A stretch of DNA of 64,000 nt from Kalaharituber pfeilii. Lineage: Eukaryota; Ascomycota; Pezizomycetes; Pezizales; Pezizaceae. A program made the position numbers and the translations under genes. Position 1 is the stretch's first letter. Each line of letters starts with the position of its first letter. Shown in pieces: positions 33,244-45,739 of this stretch. The stretch covers positions 434,001 to 498,000 of the forward strand of contig WHUZ01000039.1 of assembly GCA_015179045.1 (NCBI GenBank), given 5' to 3'. The notes beneath the pieces are model-generated. The model ran no database searches and was not told the origin of the DNA. It saw nothing but the letters and a program-made list of their open reading frames with translations.

Positions 33244-36200
33244 GTTGACTAGATGGGGTATCTGGCTTGTGTGAGTTGAAGTTGCCTGAAGTGAAGCTGG
33301 AGGGTCTGGTATTAGAAGATTAGGATTCGAAAGCACTGAGTATGGAATTGATCGGATGAATAACTAATCTGTGTGTTCCGTGCAAGAAAGTAAAGACACT
33401 TAAAAGTGGAAAGAAACCCCTCAGTAAGTACGAGTTTAAGCCTGAAGTCGAGCCAGGGTCAGTTTCGAGGATCAATAATATTTGCCTTTCATATCGTAAT
33501 ACATCAAGTTTGGACGACGTTTACCTCTCAAAACACTGTTAGCCCTGCAGGCTCTGGCGCATTGCTATGGGAATTATCATTACGTATGGTTCGTAACTTT
33601 TCAGCTTACAACACCGGACAACTGTTAGTCCGCATCTCTGGAGTGTGAGAGACGCGCAGCCCAGTGTCACTTTGCGATTAAAAACAAGCAATTCAACCGC
33701 AAATGCTCTAAAATTAAATTTATTCAACAGTTAACTTCTGCAGCTTGATTCACAATATTTCCCACAGTTGCGCTTGCAATTTTATTCGTTATTTTGCCGA
33801 TCTATTTTTAATTATGTTGTTTGCGGTAGGGCGAAGTTGCGCAGCTGTATCTCATGCACGTTATCCATCGCCGAAAAGTAGCTATATACAGCCAAAAAAT
33901 TAAATTGAGCGATGATTTTTGGTCATCGATAGTAACTTAGCAAGAACTCCCTGTCCCAATAGGACATCAATGATTTTCAGGATCCTGTGCTTTTCCAGAT
34001 CCTCGCAGGCAATCTGATCATTGCGCCCACCCTTCCCTTCCCTTCCCAGCTTACCCCGCTTGATACTGTCTGGAACACCCGCATGCAGAACATACAGCTG
34101 AAGCTAGCTACTCTGCTAGAGCCTTCACTTACAGCATATAATATACAAGCGGTGCTAGCAGTTAAAAGGATGAGCGCAAGTCAGGCAGCTACCGTGTTAA
34201 TTGATATGCATAAGTACCAGCAGCTCACGACATATACGGTCACGCTTGCACGCACAGCAATCGATAGTAACCATTCACTCCGCAACGTCTGTAGCGTACC
34301 CTGCCGCTATGACCGCACACAATCAACACACCATGCAAAACATTGCCTGCATTCTGTGGCAGAGTGGTATTGGCAACCTCCCTGCTTCTAATTTTGGTTT
34401 TACTTTTTACTTTTTATTTTTTTCTTTTTTTTCAGTTTCTAATGTGATCACAAACGAAAACAAGCCCCACAAAGTTTCCGCCTGGCGGGGAAGCAATCTT
34501 AAGAATCCTTCTCCATTGGGTCCAAGTTGCAAAGAACAAAAGCCTGATCTATGTCCTTGTGACAAAGCCTCTTGTTGCATATTGTTGTGCCTGGTTCGAG
34601 AATAGCACGGAACAAATACAACAGTGCGGGACCGAATGCTCAGAATTCCAGTCTTAGACCAATTATCTTTTTTCCCATGCATTTTCAACTGTTTGATTCG
34701 AAGCTCTACCTAAGATACCCTGAATAGTAACTACTGTATCCGCTTTTAGATAGCGCGGCATTCAGTTCACTATTCTCTCGTGTATTAGGGTGCTATAATA
34801 GAGTAAGTTAATTCTATCCCTGCCTTATTGCCATCTTCCAAGGTACAGTATATGAATGTTCATACAGATATACACTCTCATGTACTGCCACAAGACACAT
34901 ATATAATAATGTTCTTTTTGGTCTATATGGTAATTTCTAAACAGACAGACATAAGGTGTTTGTAAAGCGGGCAACGGGGGCTTATAATTATAATGAGGAA
35001 AGCGAAGGAATCAAGCGCTGAACGAAAAAGGAAATAAAAAGCACTTTTAAATCTAAACTTATTTCTTAAAAAAAGGCCAAACTATTTATATGTTGCATAT
35101 CAAATAGAGTAGGGACGAATTTGTTCAACCCATGGTTGCGCATGGTCAACATTATAGCTGGAATTGTGTACCCTCTATTGTATGGCTAGGGGAGGAGCAA
35201 ACAGCAATTGGGGAAAAGAAATCATATGAAGGATGACGTGACAACTGTCGGATTGCGCATATGTGAGTGAGGTTCGTGCATGTCTAGTTGGATTTATCAA
35301 TAACATATCTGGTTACTGACAGCAAGCGGGCATAGGTTTCAGTTTCGGGTAGTGAAACCATAGGACATAGCAAAAAGTGATGAACTCCGTTATGATTTCC
35401 TGCGACAATGAGCCTGCAGACCTTCCAGCTCACTGCTTGTACTACTTCAACTTTGTTGACATCAGACAGCATCTCATGAACATTGATAAAGGCAGTTATC
35501 CAATCATAACACATCCAAATCCGCTTTCGACTTCTGCAAAATATTCTGCCTTGTGCCACCGTCTCTATCTTACATGAACCCCTCACACATTCAATCCCAT
35601 CAACGGCCCCACAGCCACCACCCAAGAACCAATAGAACCCCTATTCGTCGTCCGTTCAATCAAGGCTCAAGGCGGAAATTTGCATGGCTGAATGCCGTAC
35701 ATCAACAAATTGTCTCAAACCAACTTACCTACTTTAACTTAACTTTGCCGTAATAAAAAGATAACGTGCAGGACAGATGCTTAGCACCTACAGAATCTGG
35801 TGCAAAGCAATGACCATGAAAACGCCGCCTACAAGCCCTGGAGGCGACCAATGTATCTATCTTCTCCTGCTATGTACTCCAGCACCTTCGTAAGGGACGG
35901 GGCTTTTCTTTTACTTTGGCGACAAGCTCATAACTCGCCAGTTAAGTGACCGGGCAGCCCCGCGATGAATGGACCGCACAATGACTAGACTGGTTCAGTC
36001 ATTAAATGTACAGGTATCGCAGCAAGTCGTAATACACCTCGAGACAAAGAAAACAGGATGCCCTGGTTCTACTAGAGTTTAGTCATACTAGATAGAACTG
36101 GAACAATTCAATCCGTCGCTGGACAACCCCTCACCGCCCACCCCTGTTCCGACAATCCCTCCGACAGCCCCTCTAGAGCTCCCCACCAACCTTCCGGACA

Positions 36201-38632
36201 ACCCCGCTCGAACAGCCGTAGACTTGTAAATTTACGAAAACTACAAACAACCCTCATTATAAAGATGTGACCTGTGATCACTCCATACAAACCCAACACA
36301 AAATAAGCATATTTTTCCCCATTGCACACTCATCTGTTTTTTTTTTGCTTAGTCACATACATATACTGACAAGGAGAATAATACTGAGGTGAGCGGCAGC
36401 CGCGGTCTGCCGATACTAACTACAGCAGATAGATAACTACGGAGGTACCCAAGTTAATGGCAACGCAAATTAAATCCAGGTTTTGGGTGGTCGATTAGCT
36501 GCAGTGGTTCCTACAGCACTTGCGGCACTCGACCCCTGCTGCTGTTCAGTATGCGCTTCACTGTACATATCCAGACATTGTCTCAGTATAAGCAGATATT
36601 CGTTATCAGCGTATTTTCTCCAGTCTGGTCGATCCGCTAATAACAGGGTTGTCTGCACCACTGTTGACACCTTAGGTGGCGGCTCTTGAACGACAGGCCT
36701 CCGTCACCGCCCTAACAGCCCCGCCGCCCCGCCAGCTGCAATCCCATCGCCTCTCCCTCCGACTTACAAACAACCTCTTCGTCGCCTTGCCGATAGCCTC
36801 CCCTGTCACTTCTCTACCTGCCGCATCTCTTCCTCTGCTGTCGCCTCCTCTACCACCTCCCCGCCTCCGCTTCTTCCACCTCCGGCAGCCTCTCCGCCTG
36901 TCTCTCCCACAAGCTCTCCAAGCGCCCATTGGACAGGCTTGCCACAAACCTCTCTGTGACTTCGCCGACAGCCTCTCTCATAGCAGCACCCTCCTGTCGC
37001 TTCTCCCACCTTCACCTCTCATCCCATCGCCTACCTCATTGTCTCTCCCCTGCTCCTTCTGTCACTTCTCTTCCCCCTCACATCTCCGCCTGTCCTGTCG
37101 CCTTCCTACCACCTCTCCTTTTCCACCTCCAACAGCCTCTCCTTCAGCATTTCCCACGGCTCCAACCGTCTATCCTGCCTCCGACCGCGTATCCGACAAC
37201 CTACTCTTTCATCTCTCACACCTCTGCCTCTTCCACCTCCGCCTTTCGCATCTTTGCCTCTCGCCTGTCTAACTATATATCGCCCACCAATTGCCTCCGT
37301 GCCTTTCAGGGGGATATCATGCACTTTTCTACTTAGTATCTCAACCACTCCCCTGCGCCCCTTTTTCTTTCGATATCTCTAGTATTTTCCTTGTGTCCGA
37401 TAGTTTATTTGTTTTCCTTATACCTGTTGGTTAGCATCTGGGGATTTATACAAACCAATTGCACCTGCATTGTGAATATCAGCGGGCGTTCAAACAGGCC
37501 AGGTCTACAATTTGGTTGGCGGAGGAAACCCTGACTCAGTTGGGCTGCTGTTTTCGACTTGAGAGAGAGTATACCTCTTTGAAAAAGAAAAGCAATTGGT
37601 ATCTATCACGAGGGATAAAATCATTACTCGTGTGCCGCCCTACGGGCTATGACGAGGTTAAATAAAAAGGAAAATAAGAAGAAAACCAAAGTTACCAATC
37701 ACCCACGGCCCCTTGCTGGTGATGTTGGCGGAGTCAAACAGATAACGAACAATGATAATCAGAACAAGAAAAAGAATAAAAACACAACTCATGATTCTCT
37801 CGATTATTATAGACGTATTGAAAAAACACCTCCCTATCTCAGTAAGCAGGGGACCGACTCTTTCTATCCTACTTATACGAAAAAGAATCATGTCACCTCC
37901 CACCTAGTCTCACTCTCGCCAGTGTTTGAACCTTCTCCACGTACAGAATGACTGAGCTAGTCTTCTTCCCCTCATCCGTAGTGCCTCCTTCCTGCTCAGC
38001 CCACAATCTGTCCTGCTAGTCTGGTTGACTACTGTCCTGCCTCCCTCTCCGCCGCCTGTAACCACTTGCGGACATTTTCTAGCTTTTTCCTTAGAGCCAT
38101 TCCATGCACCACAATGCCTCTACCACGCTACTGACAAGTGATGGGAGTAGTTCCTGCCTCCACGGTAACGACTTGTGTCTGTCTACCCTGCTATGGTGGA
38201 GGGCGAGGGGGGATCATTGGTAACCGGGATCTTCGGCAGAGGAAACTGGGCGTGAATTGCAAAGCGAGAGGTGCTGTCTCTCTTCAAAATAGGCAGCTTC
38301 TGGATACACGGGGGTTGTGGGTGCATGGGAATTCTGTGCAAATAATGAGCTCCTGTTGACGCACAAGCGAATCCTATTAATTTATTTTATTTTTGCTTCG
38401 CTTTCTTCTATTTTCAATGCTCTGGATTTGTGCCGTAATACTGTTTCCCTGTTGAGACATCACTGACTTGTTCGTGTATGATTTTAAAGTCCATAGTGGA
38501 TTTTTGGGGATGGGGTACGAGAATAGAAACAGAAAAGCGGCTGGAGAAGATGAACAAGTGCCAAAGAGAGCTGGTGCGAACGATACTGGCAGGGTCAACA
38601 AGCGTGTACGAACCCCCACAAGCAGCGGTTCC
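33244..38632. repeat. Segmental duplication copy B (5' flank of NLR2)
   Basis: Colinear with 109-5768. Its far end (about 38632) joins directly to the 3' flank of NLR3, whereas copy A continues into the rest of the pyrimidine-rich repeat. Compared with copy A it lacks about 143 bp between two gttcagtat direct repeats (at about 36545). No gene is supported in it. Confidence 0.85.
36062..38632. repeat. Dispersed pyrimidine-rich repeat, copy B (truncated end)
   Basis: Near-identical to 3062-5768 because it lies in the segmental duplication. It is cut at about 38632 by the junction with the NLR3 3' flank, so it lacks the 5768-6200 part of copy A. It includes the LINE tail relic at about 37620-37665. 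Confidence 0.6.
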
Positions 38633-39918
38633 CATGTATAGAAACCTAACAAAAACATGTACGTTATCACAACTTCCTTGCCAATAAGAATGAAACGGAG
38701 TGCGGAATAGAGTGATCGTAGAAGTTCACTCGAATATCATGAAGATAGATCTAAGGAACGGAGACTAGCTAGCATCGGCTACGCCTTTAGCATAGTCAAG
38801 CTTTGAGTGTAACATCATTGCAATTTCGTGGTTCCCACGCTTGATGGCCCAGTCCAGAGCTGTTTCAGAAGCTGCATTGGTCTTCGTAAAGTCAATGTTG
38901 TCATGTGCAAGAAGCAGTTTTGTTATACTGGTGCGTCCGTGGTGAGCTGTTATGTGCAGTGGGGTGTCACCATCCTCGTCACCGCGGTTGACATCAATCC
39001 TGCTGTCAGCGAGAAGCAGCTCAACGACCTTGTCATGCCCTTCTTGAGCTGCTAGATGTAGTGGTGTCCAACCTGCCGGTGGTTTTTCACCCCGATTGAC
39101 ATTGACTCTATTATGTGCCAGCAGCAGCTCCAGCACCTTGTGATGCCCTTCATGTGCCGTACTATGTAGTGGTGTCCAGCCATCTACATGAGCCAAATTG
39201 ACATCCACTCTGTCATCCACTAGTAGTAGCCCTACCACCTTCTCATGCCCTCGATCTGCTGCAGTATTCAATGGTGTGCAGCCTTCTTTGTTGGCCATAT
39301 TGGTGTCAACCCCGTGGTCAGCCAGCAGCAGCTCCACCACCTTATTATGCCCTCTATTAGCTTCCAAGTTCAGTGGCGTCCAGCCATTTTTGTTAGCCAT
39401 ATTGACATCGACTCTCTTGTCTGCCAACAACAGCTCCACCACCTTATTGTGCCCTCTGAAAGCTGCAGCATTCAGTGGTGTCCAGCTATCTTTGTGAGCC
39501 ATATTGACATCAACTCTGTCATCTGCCAGTAGTAGCCCCACAACCTTCTCATGCCCTCTATCTGCTGCAGTATTCAGTGGCGTCCAGCCATCTTCATCAA
39601 CCATATTGATGTTAACTCTGTCATCTGCGAGCAGCAGCTTCACCATCTTATTATGCCCTCTGTCAGCGGCCGTATATAGTGGTGTACATCCATCTTTATG
39701 AGCTATATTAATGTCACCTCTGTCATCGGCCAGCAGAAGCTTAACAACCTTTTCATGTCCCTTCTGAGCTGCTGCATACAGTGGAGTTGCACCATCTACA
39801 TTAGCCATATTGATGTCAACTCTGGCATCTGCCAGCAGCAGTTCCACCACCTGATGGTGCCCTTCATCTGCCGCAGTATTCAGCGGTGTCCATCCACCTT
39901 TATCAGCCATGTTAACTT

Positions 39919-39980
39919 GCCCTGCCTTGGCGAACAGCTGCATGCGGGGTCACGTGAAATATTAAAAAAAAAAAAAAAAA
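39919..39980 (+). mobile_element. 62-bp poly(A)-tailed insertion in NLR3 ankyrin exon (family b)
   Basis: It begins gccctgccttggcgaacagc, continues to ggggtcacgtgaaat and ends in A17. It is flanked by 14-bp duplications agccatgttaactt (39905-39918 and 39981-39994). Insertion plus duplication is 76 bp, so the ankyrin frame is shifted. Confidence 0.88.
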
Positions 39981-41511
39981 AGCCATGTTAACTTCGACCC
40001 TGCCATTCGCTAGCAGCATCTCAACCACCTTGCTATGTCCCTCTTGAGCTGCTGCCCATAGTGGCGTCCAGCCATAGCCACCAACAGTATTGACATTGAC
40101 CTTGTCATTCAATAGCAGCAGCTCAACTACCTTGTCATGCCCCTTGCTAGCAGCAGTATACAGTGGTGTCCAGCCATCCTTGTTAGTGCAATTGACATCA
40201 ACTCCGTTACATGTAGCCACCACATCCACCATGTCCGCATGCCCATTATGTGCCGCTGCCCATAATGGAGTCATATTTTTCATACATGATGTAACGGCCT
40301 CATCAACCAAATTTAAATCAATTTCTGCAGCCCTAACCCAAAATCTTTCAAAAAGGGGTATATTTCCATTCCATGCTGCAGCAGTTAAACATATTCTGAG
40401 GAACGCTTCTGGCAGAGAGAAAATGAACTTTGGATCTCGTAGAATATACTCCTCAACTAACACTCTCAAATCAAAAACCACAGCTGCCACATAGATTGAT
40501 CCACTTCCAGAGGCTGCATGGATGTTGCGTTTCAAAGCAAAGTCTAATACTGATGGGGAGTTCTGATAATCCCAGAATGTATTAAATATGGGGTAGCAGC
40601 ATGGGGCTTCTGAGTATCCTGTGTCCTTCTCCTGATCAAAGTACTGGTATAGTCTATTTTTGATATGTTCCTGTGAGGCTTCAGAGGCATGGACTCCCCA
40701 ATAGCAAAAGGAATACCATAGAAAAGGGAAATGATGGTTCAGGTTCTTGCCATCCCACTGAGCATCCCGGTATGCATCACCTCGGTCCATCATTAGGTAT
40801 GCTAGACATATACATGTAATAGTGGAATGTGCTTCCAGAATTAGCTCAATAGGTGAATGCAAAGTATGAGCATTTTGGAACAAGAGTTCTGGACTTTTGT
40901 GAAAGAAATCTCTGGCACTATCATGAATAAAGCGAATAATAAACTTATTCCTAAAGACAGGGTTCAGTCAGATATCAGCTCCCATTTCTATTAAACAATA
41001 TTAGAAATGATTAGCTTACGCATTATTCTTTGCAGCATCCTTGTGCTCTTCCTCAACCAGCAAACCTCCACAGTTGGAAAGCAAGTCTGCTTTATCTATC
41101 GTCATCTCTTTCAAAGCCGGTATCTTCATTGGTGGCAAGTGCATCCAAAAGTGCGTCAGGTTCCAACCACTCCAAGGCAAATGTGACCAGTAGGAGAGCT
41201 TTCTGAATCGTTTCCCAACATGCAGTATGGTCCTTCTTAATGCGTGTTATTGCATCATGATAGGTATGTTCTAAACCTTTTGGCAGTTTGCTTAGAGCCT
41301 CCTTAAGCTTTTTCCGAGTAAGTATGTTGGCAACAGAGGCGATATGAAGCTGAGCAATTAAGAACCTGGGCAAGCACAGTGCACAAGTACAGTGCAAACA
41401 TTAGTATGCAAGTATCAGTAAAAGCTAAGAGAGTAATCAAAAACCAGGACAATTCTTACATCCCATTGGCCTGTTGTATGATTCTTTCAATAACCTCTTG
41501 TCGAAGCTCGG

Positions 41512-41918
41512 TGTCACGGGCCTACCCAGAGATGCTGGGGATATCCACCTGAGTTAACCCGTAAGGCTGCTAGTGACCATTCGGCCTGATCAACCGATAG
41601 CTACAGCAGGGCAATACAATTGACAGGTCGGGTCACGGAAGCGTATCACAAGCGGAGCGCATGGTTGAGTGAGTTGCGCCACTGAGTGGCAAGAGTACGC
41701 GTAGGCTTGTTGTGCACAGCCTCAGACATTGTTATTGATTGTTAAGCATCGATATCGATTGTTAAGCATAGATAGCATAAGCAATAGAACATACAGAGGG
41801 CATGCGCGGGGAGCTGGCTATATAAGGAGGGCCTTCTGCCTTCGAGAGATGGTCAAGCTTCAAGCGTTGTCCTAAGTTACACCCTCATTTTAGCTACATC
41901 ATCGTAGACTCTGTAACA
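41512..41918. mobile_element. Solo LTR (407 bp) in the NLR3 NACHT exon
   Basis: It starts TGTCACGGGCC and ends CTGTAACA, flanked by 5-bp duplications CTCGG (41507-41511 and 41919-41923). It contains gctatataaggagg, a TATA-like box. There is no internal retrotransposon sequence, so it is what remains after LTR-LTR recombination. A degenerate copy in the opposite orientation lies at about 45068-45469. The family differs from the gypsy element at 14699-21453. Confidence 0.88.
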
Positions 41919-42035
41919 CTCGGTATCAGTATGAACAAGGCGGTAAAGCTTTTCGCCTGTTTTTGAAAATCCATCAATTCTTGTGTTGAGGTATAGCCAG
42001 ATATCACTGTCCTTAGCTCTTATCTCCAGGCTTGA

Positions 42036-42098
42036 TTTTTTTTTTTTTTTTTTTTTTTTCTTTCATTAATCGCATGCCGCCCTAAGGGCTATGGCGAT
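42036..42098 (-). mobile_element. 63-bp LINE tail (family a) in the NLR3 NACHT exon
   Basis: On the minus strand it reads atcgccatagcccttagggc, then gattaatgaaag and a long A run. It is flanked by 6-bp duplications gcttga (42030-42035 and 42099-42104, plus strand). It matches the last bases of the LINE copies at 50155-50896 and 54926-55280. It brings an in-frame stop into the exon. Confidence 0.85.
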
Positions 42099-43808
42099 GC
42101 TTGAGAAACCCTTTTCCATAAAAAACTTATCTGTGCCATGGTCAGGTCGAGATGTTGTGAATAGCTGAACATTATCCTGAGAACAGATGAGATTAAACAG
42201 GTGGATACGTATTAGCTCACGCTGGTGGGGACATTCATCCAATGCATCAACTATAAGAAAGACCTTCTCAAGAGCTGCAGCACATTTTTTGATCCGTTCC
42301 ATAATCTCTGTCAGGGGCAGATTGCGGTTCTCTTTTTCCCAATATTTAGTATAGAGCTCATTGAGGTTGGGTGTAATGTAGCAAAACATTTCAAGTTGTT
42401 GCAGAATGCTTCCAAGGAGGTTTTGTATAGTCTGCTGTTTTCGGTCGCCATAATTGCAAAATAAGAAAGCAACTCCAACTGCTTTCTTGCCACAGGTTTC
42501 CCACTTCATGCCATACTTATCACTTAGATACTGAATGATAAGAGACCTAAAGGAAGTTCTTGCTTAATACGTATCTGACATGGGAAAGATGGCTTCAGGG
42601 AAGGGAATATACGTGAGTGTAGTCTTTCCTGCGCCAGCTTTTATGTTAGGAATGAACAGTTAGCTGTAGTTGTAGCTTTGCCATCTGAAGGGTAGGAAAC
42701 TGACGCATTCCATAACAAAACAATGCCCTTGAATCCCCTCGTAACCATGTAGTAAATCTTTCATCCTCCAGTAGCCACTTCCCAGTACCAGGCTCGAGCT
42801 TCGCATAAGCAATGTCTTGCATGCTCCAAAATGTCAATGGCGATAACCAATCGTACGCTTTTTTTCTGGTCTCATCTATTCATGGAAATGTGCTCAGCTA
42901 CTTGAGCGCCAGCGAATATTCGCCGTTTTACAGAGCCTGGTCATACCTTCGAGCTTCCTATGTATCTCAACTGTAGCGATTTTGGCTTCCGCTGTGAGAT
43001 TCCTGGAATATGCAACACTGACATCAGCAGGTCTTTAAGTAGTTTTAACTGATTTCGTAGAAAATTACATATGTTCAAGCTGCAGCATTTTGTGCAAGAT
43101 ATTTGTAATTGTTTCAAGTGAACGTAATAGTTCTTTGAAGTCATCCTCTTGAAATGGCCACACAAATCGATTGACCAGTGTTGTGATATTAGAGGAACTT
43201 TCCGCCGTAGAAGTAGGGGTTGAAAATGCCTAAGAGTTCTTCGTCTCGGTTTCTAGTCGTGGCAGAGTGAAAGGTGTTACAGAACTTACATCACTTTGGG
43301 AATCCTTCTTATCACCAGTCTTAAGGATTGGCAATGGGATCCATTGTTTGATAAAATCCCTTTTCCGGTGCCTCCTGGCAGCAACAGCACTTGACGCCGC
43401 CGTCCGAGGGGTTGCAGTCTCAGTGAGATCACCAGTAATTGAGCCCCCAATAGATATAATAGAGCTTGCATCAGAGATGGTGACACTAGCTTGACTCTCA
43501 ATAATTGTCGAATTTTGAGTCTCAACAATAATCGCAGGCTGCTTCATGAATTTCTGCAGCTTTGGATCTCGAAGAATTGCATTTATCCTCTCTAAAGCAA
43601 CGTGCTGCTGCTCAAGGCTCTGTCCCAGCTCACTTGAAATGTGACTGTGTTTGTTTCTGTCAGCTACCTGCTGTGCATATTCTATATATAAGTTGAACTG
43701 CGTGATAAGGGATTGACACGACTCTGGGGCATCTTGGACATTCTTGAGATATTTAATAAGCTCGATTGCTAATGGCACAATGCCCACCGCAAGTCCAGCG
43801 GCATCCAT

Positions 43809-44703
43809 GCTGACTAGATGAGATGTCCAGGCGTAGATTAGAAGTAGCGAAAAGTGATTCCGGAGTTGGGGTGTTAGGTTTGCAGCTTCCTGATAATGCA
43901 AGAAATTCTCTTTTATGAGTTTCAAAGGCTGGATCAATAATTCATCTTTTGGTTCCCCGCAAGCTGAAGAGGCTCTCACAGTGGAAAAATAAAATTATTC
44001 AGTAAGGACGAGGCTGTGCCTGAACTGAGCAAGGCTAACTGTTGAGGACCAATCAGGGATGCATCGTAGACTGTGCCATGCATTCGTTCCGCCCTCAAGT
44101 GTCTTCTCACTATAAAGTAGTTCTGCATTGTTAAGAGTACCTTACACAAGCACCGTTACATTTCAACCCATGCTATACCTGATTCGGGCGGTATGCAAGT
44201 ATTGATATTAAAAAAAAAATATATATACCTGATTCCCACCCTCGCACAAACCATGTGGTACCACTTATAATTAACCTTACGAGAACAGAAAGGTCAGCCA
44301 TTGCATGCATACCAGGTTAGGAAAAAAAAAAAAATAAAATAAAATAAAATAAATTGATCGTGATATTCCAATTTGTGGGTTACTGTTACGTAGTGTTTTT
44401 AGAGAAGCATTGCTACCGGTACGGTACTTGCTGGTTAGAAGAGTAACGGAACGGACATGCGTCCTACGTTTTTGGGTATGGTGTATTATGCAGTTCTTAT
44501 ATGCGTATGGTATGCAACTTCTCTAGATGCTAGTAGCACAGCGAAGATTTCAAGTTAAGTAGTATACCTATGTAGAGGAACAAGTATCTATATCATCAAG
44601 ATAATTATTAATAGCTGTAACATTCTTAGAACGAGCCGTCATTTTGGAAGAGTAGCAATCTGCTGAATTATGACCTCTACAGTGCTTTTTACTCTATTCC
44701 GCA
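43809..44703. other. NLR3 upstream region; no gene seen
   Basis: The exon 1 frame can be read upstream to 43979, but the conserved start is 43808. Beyond this there is AT-rich spacer with an A-rich (aaaat)n microsatellite at 44323-44352. It is unrelated to the upstream regions of NLR1/NLR2 by eye. Confidence 0.45.
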
Positions 44704-44770
44704 CATTTCGTTTGGGGCCCTGCCATGGCGAACAGCTGCACGCGGGGTCACGTGACCAAAAAAAAACAAA
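44704..44770 (+). mobile_element. 67-bp poly(A)-tailed insertion (family b)
   Basis: The copy carries catttcgtttggg, then gccctgccatggcgaacagc and ggggtcacgtgacc, then an A-rich tail. It is flanked by 10-bp duplications ctattccgca (44694-44703 and 44771-44780). Its 5' end extends slightly further than the copies at 16938 and 39919, showing variable 5' truncation. Confidence 0.85.
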
Positions 44771-45067
44771 CTATTCCGCAACTACATCAAGGCTTGCTCC
44801 ATCACTTCGGGTACTGAAATATAATTGCAGTTTCTACGATGATCTTGTAAGATAGACAGATAGTATCCACTACTGCCTTTCGATGGACCGGAGCGGTGAG
44901 AACTGGCGGAATGAACGTACGGCCAAATGCGAGTGCGGGTGCGAAAGGAAGAGAAGAGAAGAAGGATGTTGATTGTATGTGCTACAGTACAGAAAGTCTA
45001 TATATATGATATCGCCTCACGTGCTGCCCTTATCTCCACGTGCTATCCATGCTAAGCTTCCTTTTAC

Positions 45068-45469
45068 CCATTCCGTCCACAATGTAGTGAATAGAGGGTG
45101 TAACTTAGTACAACGCTTGGTACTTGACCTTCGAGGAACCTGTCCTGCTGACCCCTCGTATAGTCAACCCTGTGTGCCTGCTGTATATTATTTACTTACT
45201 ATCAAGTATCTGTGCTAGCTTAACAGATCTCCAGCAGCTTCGGCAGTCCACATAACTCCCACTCACTGCATAACTATCTCCATAGCTCCGGTGCGGCCAT
45301 AGCTTTCCCTTATAACTCTGTTTCTCCGAAAACTCCAATCTGTGCATGAGGCACTATCTTACTGCTCTTTCATTGCCAGACTGTAGCTATCGGTTGATCA
45401 GACCGAATCTTACTAGCAACTTTACAGGTCAATATGGGTGGATTTCCCCTTCCCCGGTAGACCCTGACA
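45068..45469 (-). mobile_element. Degenerate LTR, same family as the NLR3 solo LTR
   Basis: In the opposite orientation it matches the solo LTR at several places: gagggtgtaacttag (45091), tgtagctatcggttgatcag (45381) and the end ccctgaca (45462-45469). Divergence is high and no target duplication is seen. Confidence 0.65.
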
Positions 45470-45739
45470 TGCATAACATGCATACATACAAGAGCTGTGT
45501 ATTATATATACTAGAGTACACTATGCCAAAGTGCATAGTATGTCTGTATACGTATTACTCAGCAGTACCAATACACAGTTATATCAGTACTGCACCGAGG
45601 GGGGTAAATTTTTACTGTCCTTTTACAGCATGGGTTGACTATACGACAGCTGTATCAGCGCTCCCTAGCGACCAGTAAAGCACCGGCTAGGCCATCGAGT
45701 ACTGATATGAATACCCGTACTTCTCTGAAGAGCTAAAAA

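Larger units (their letters stand above)
38765..43808 (-). pseudogene. NLR3: NACHT-ankyrin receptor pseudogene
   Basis: Recovered exons (minus): 43808-43069, 43002-42947, 42875-42705, 42637-42613 (P-loop microexon), 42546-41460, 41365-41020, 40950-38765. It aligns with NLR2 throughout but lacks an equivalent of NLR2 exon 2; its second exon joins LEHM directly to NLTAEAKIATVEIHRKLEG. GMPGAGKTTL and FLIVDALDE are present, and about 14 ankyrin repeats follow. Breaks: an amber codon at 43232-43230 where NLR2 has Gln; a 63-bp LINE tail (42036-42098) and a 407-bp solo LTR (41512-41918), both inside the NACHT exon; a 2-nt loss near 41100; and a 62-bp insertion in the ankyrin exon (39919-39980). The ankyrin repeats are well diverged, unlike NLR2. 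Non-functional as a full receptor. Confidence 0.88.

Noticed and set aside
33244..33336. Longer N-terminus of NLR2 beginning at 33336 (MLSNPNLL...)
   Set aside because: The extension is not conserved in NLR3 or NLR4, whereas MDAAG is present in all paralogs.
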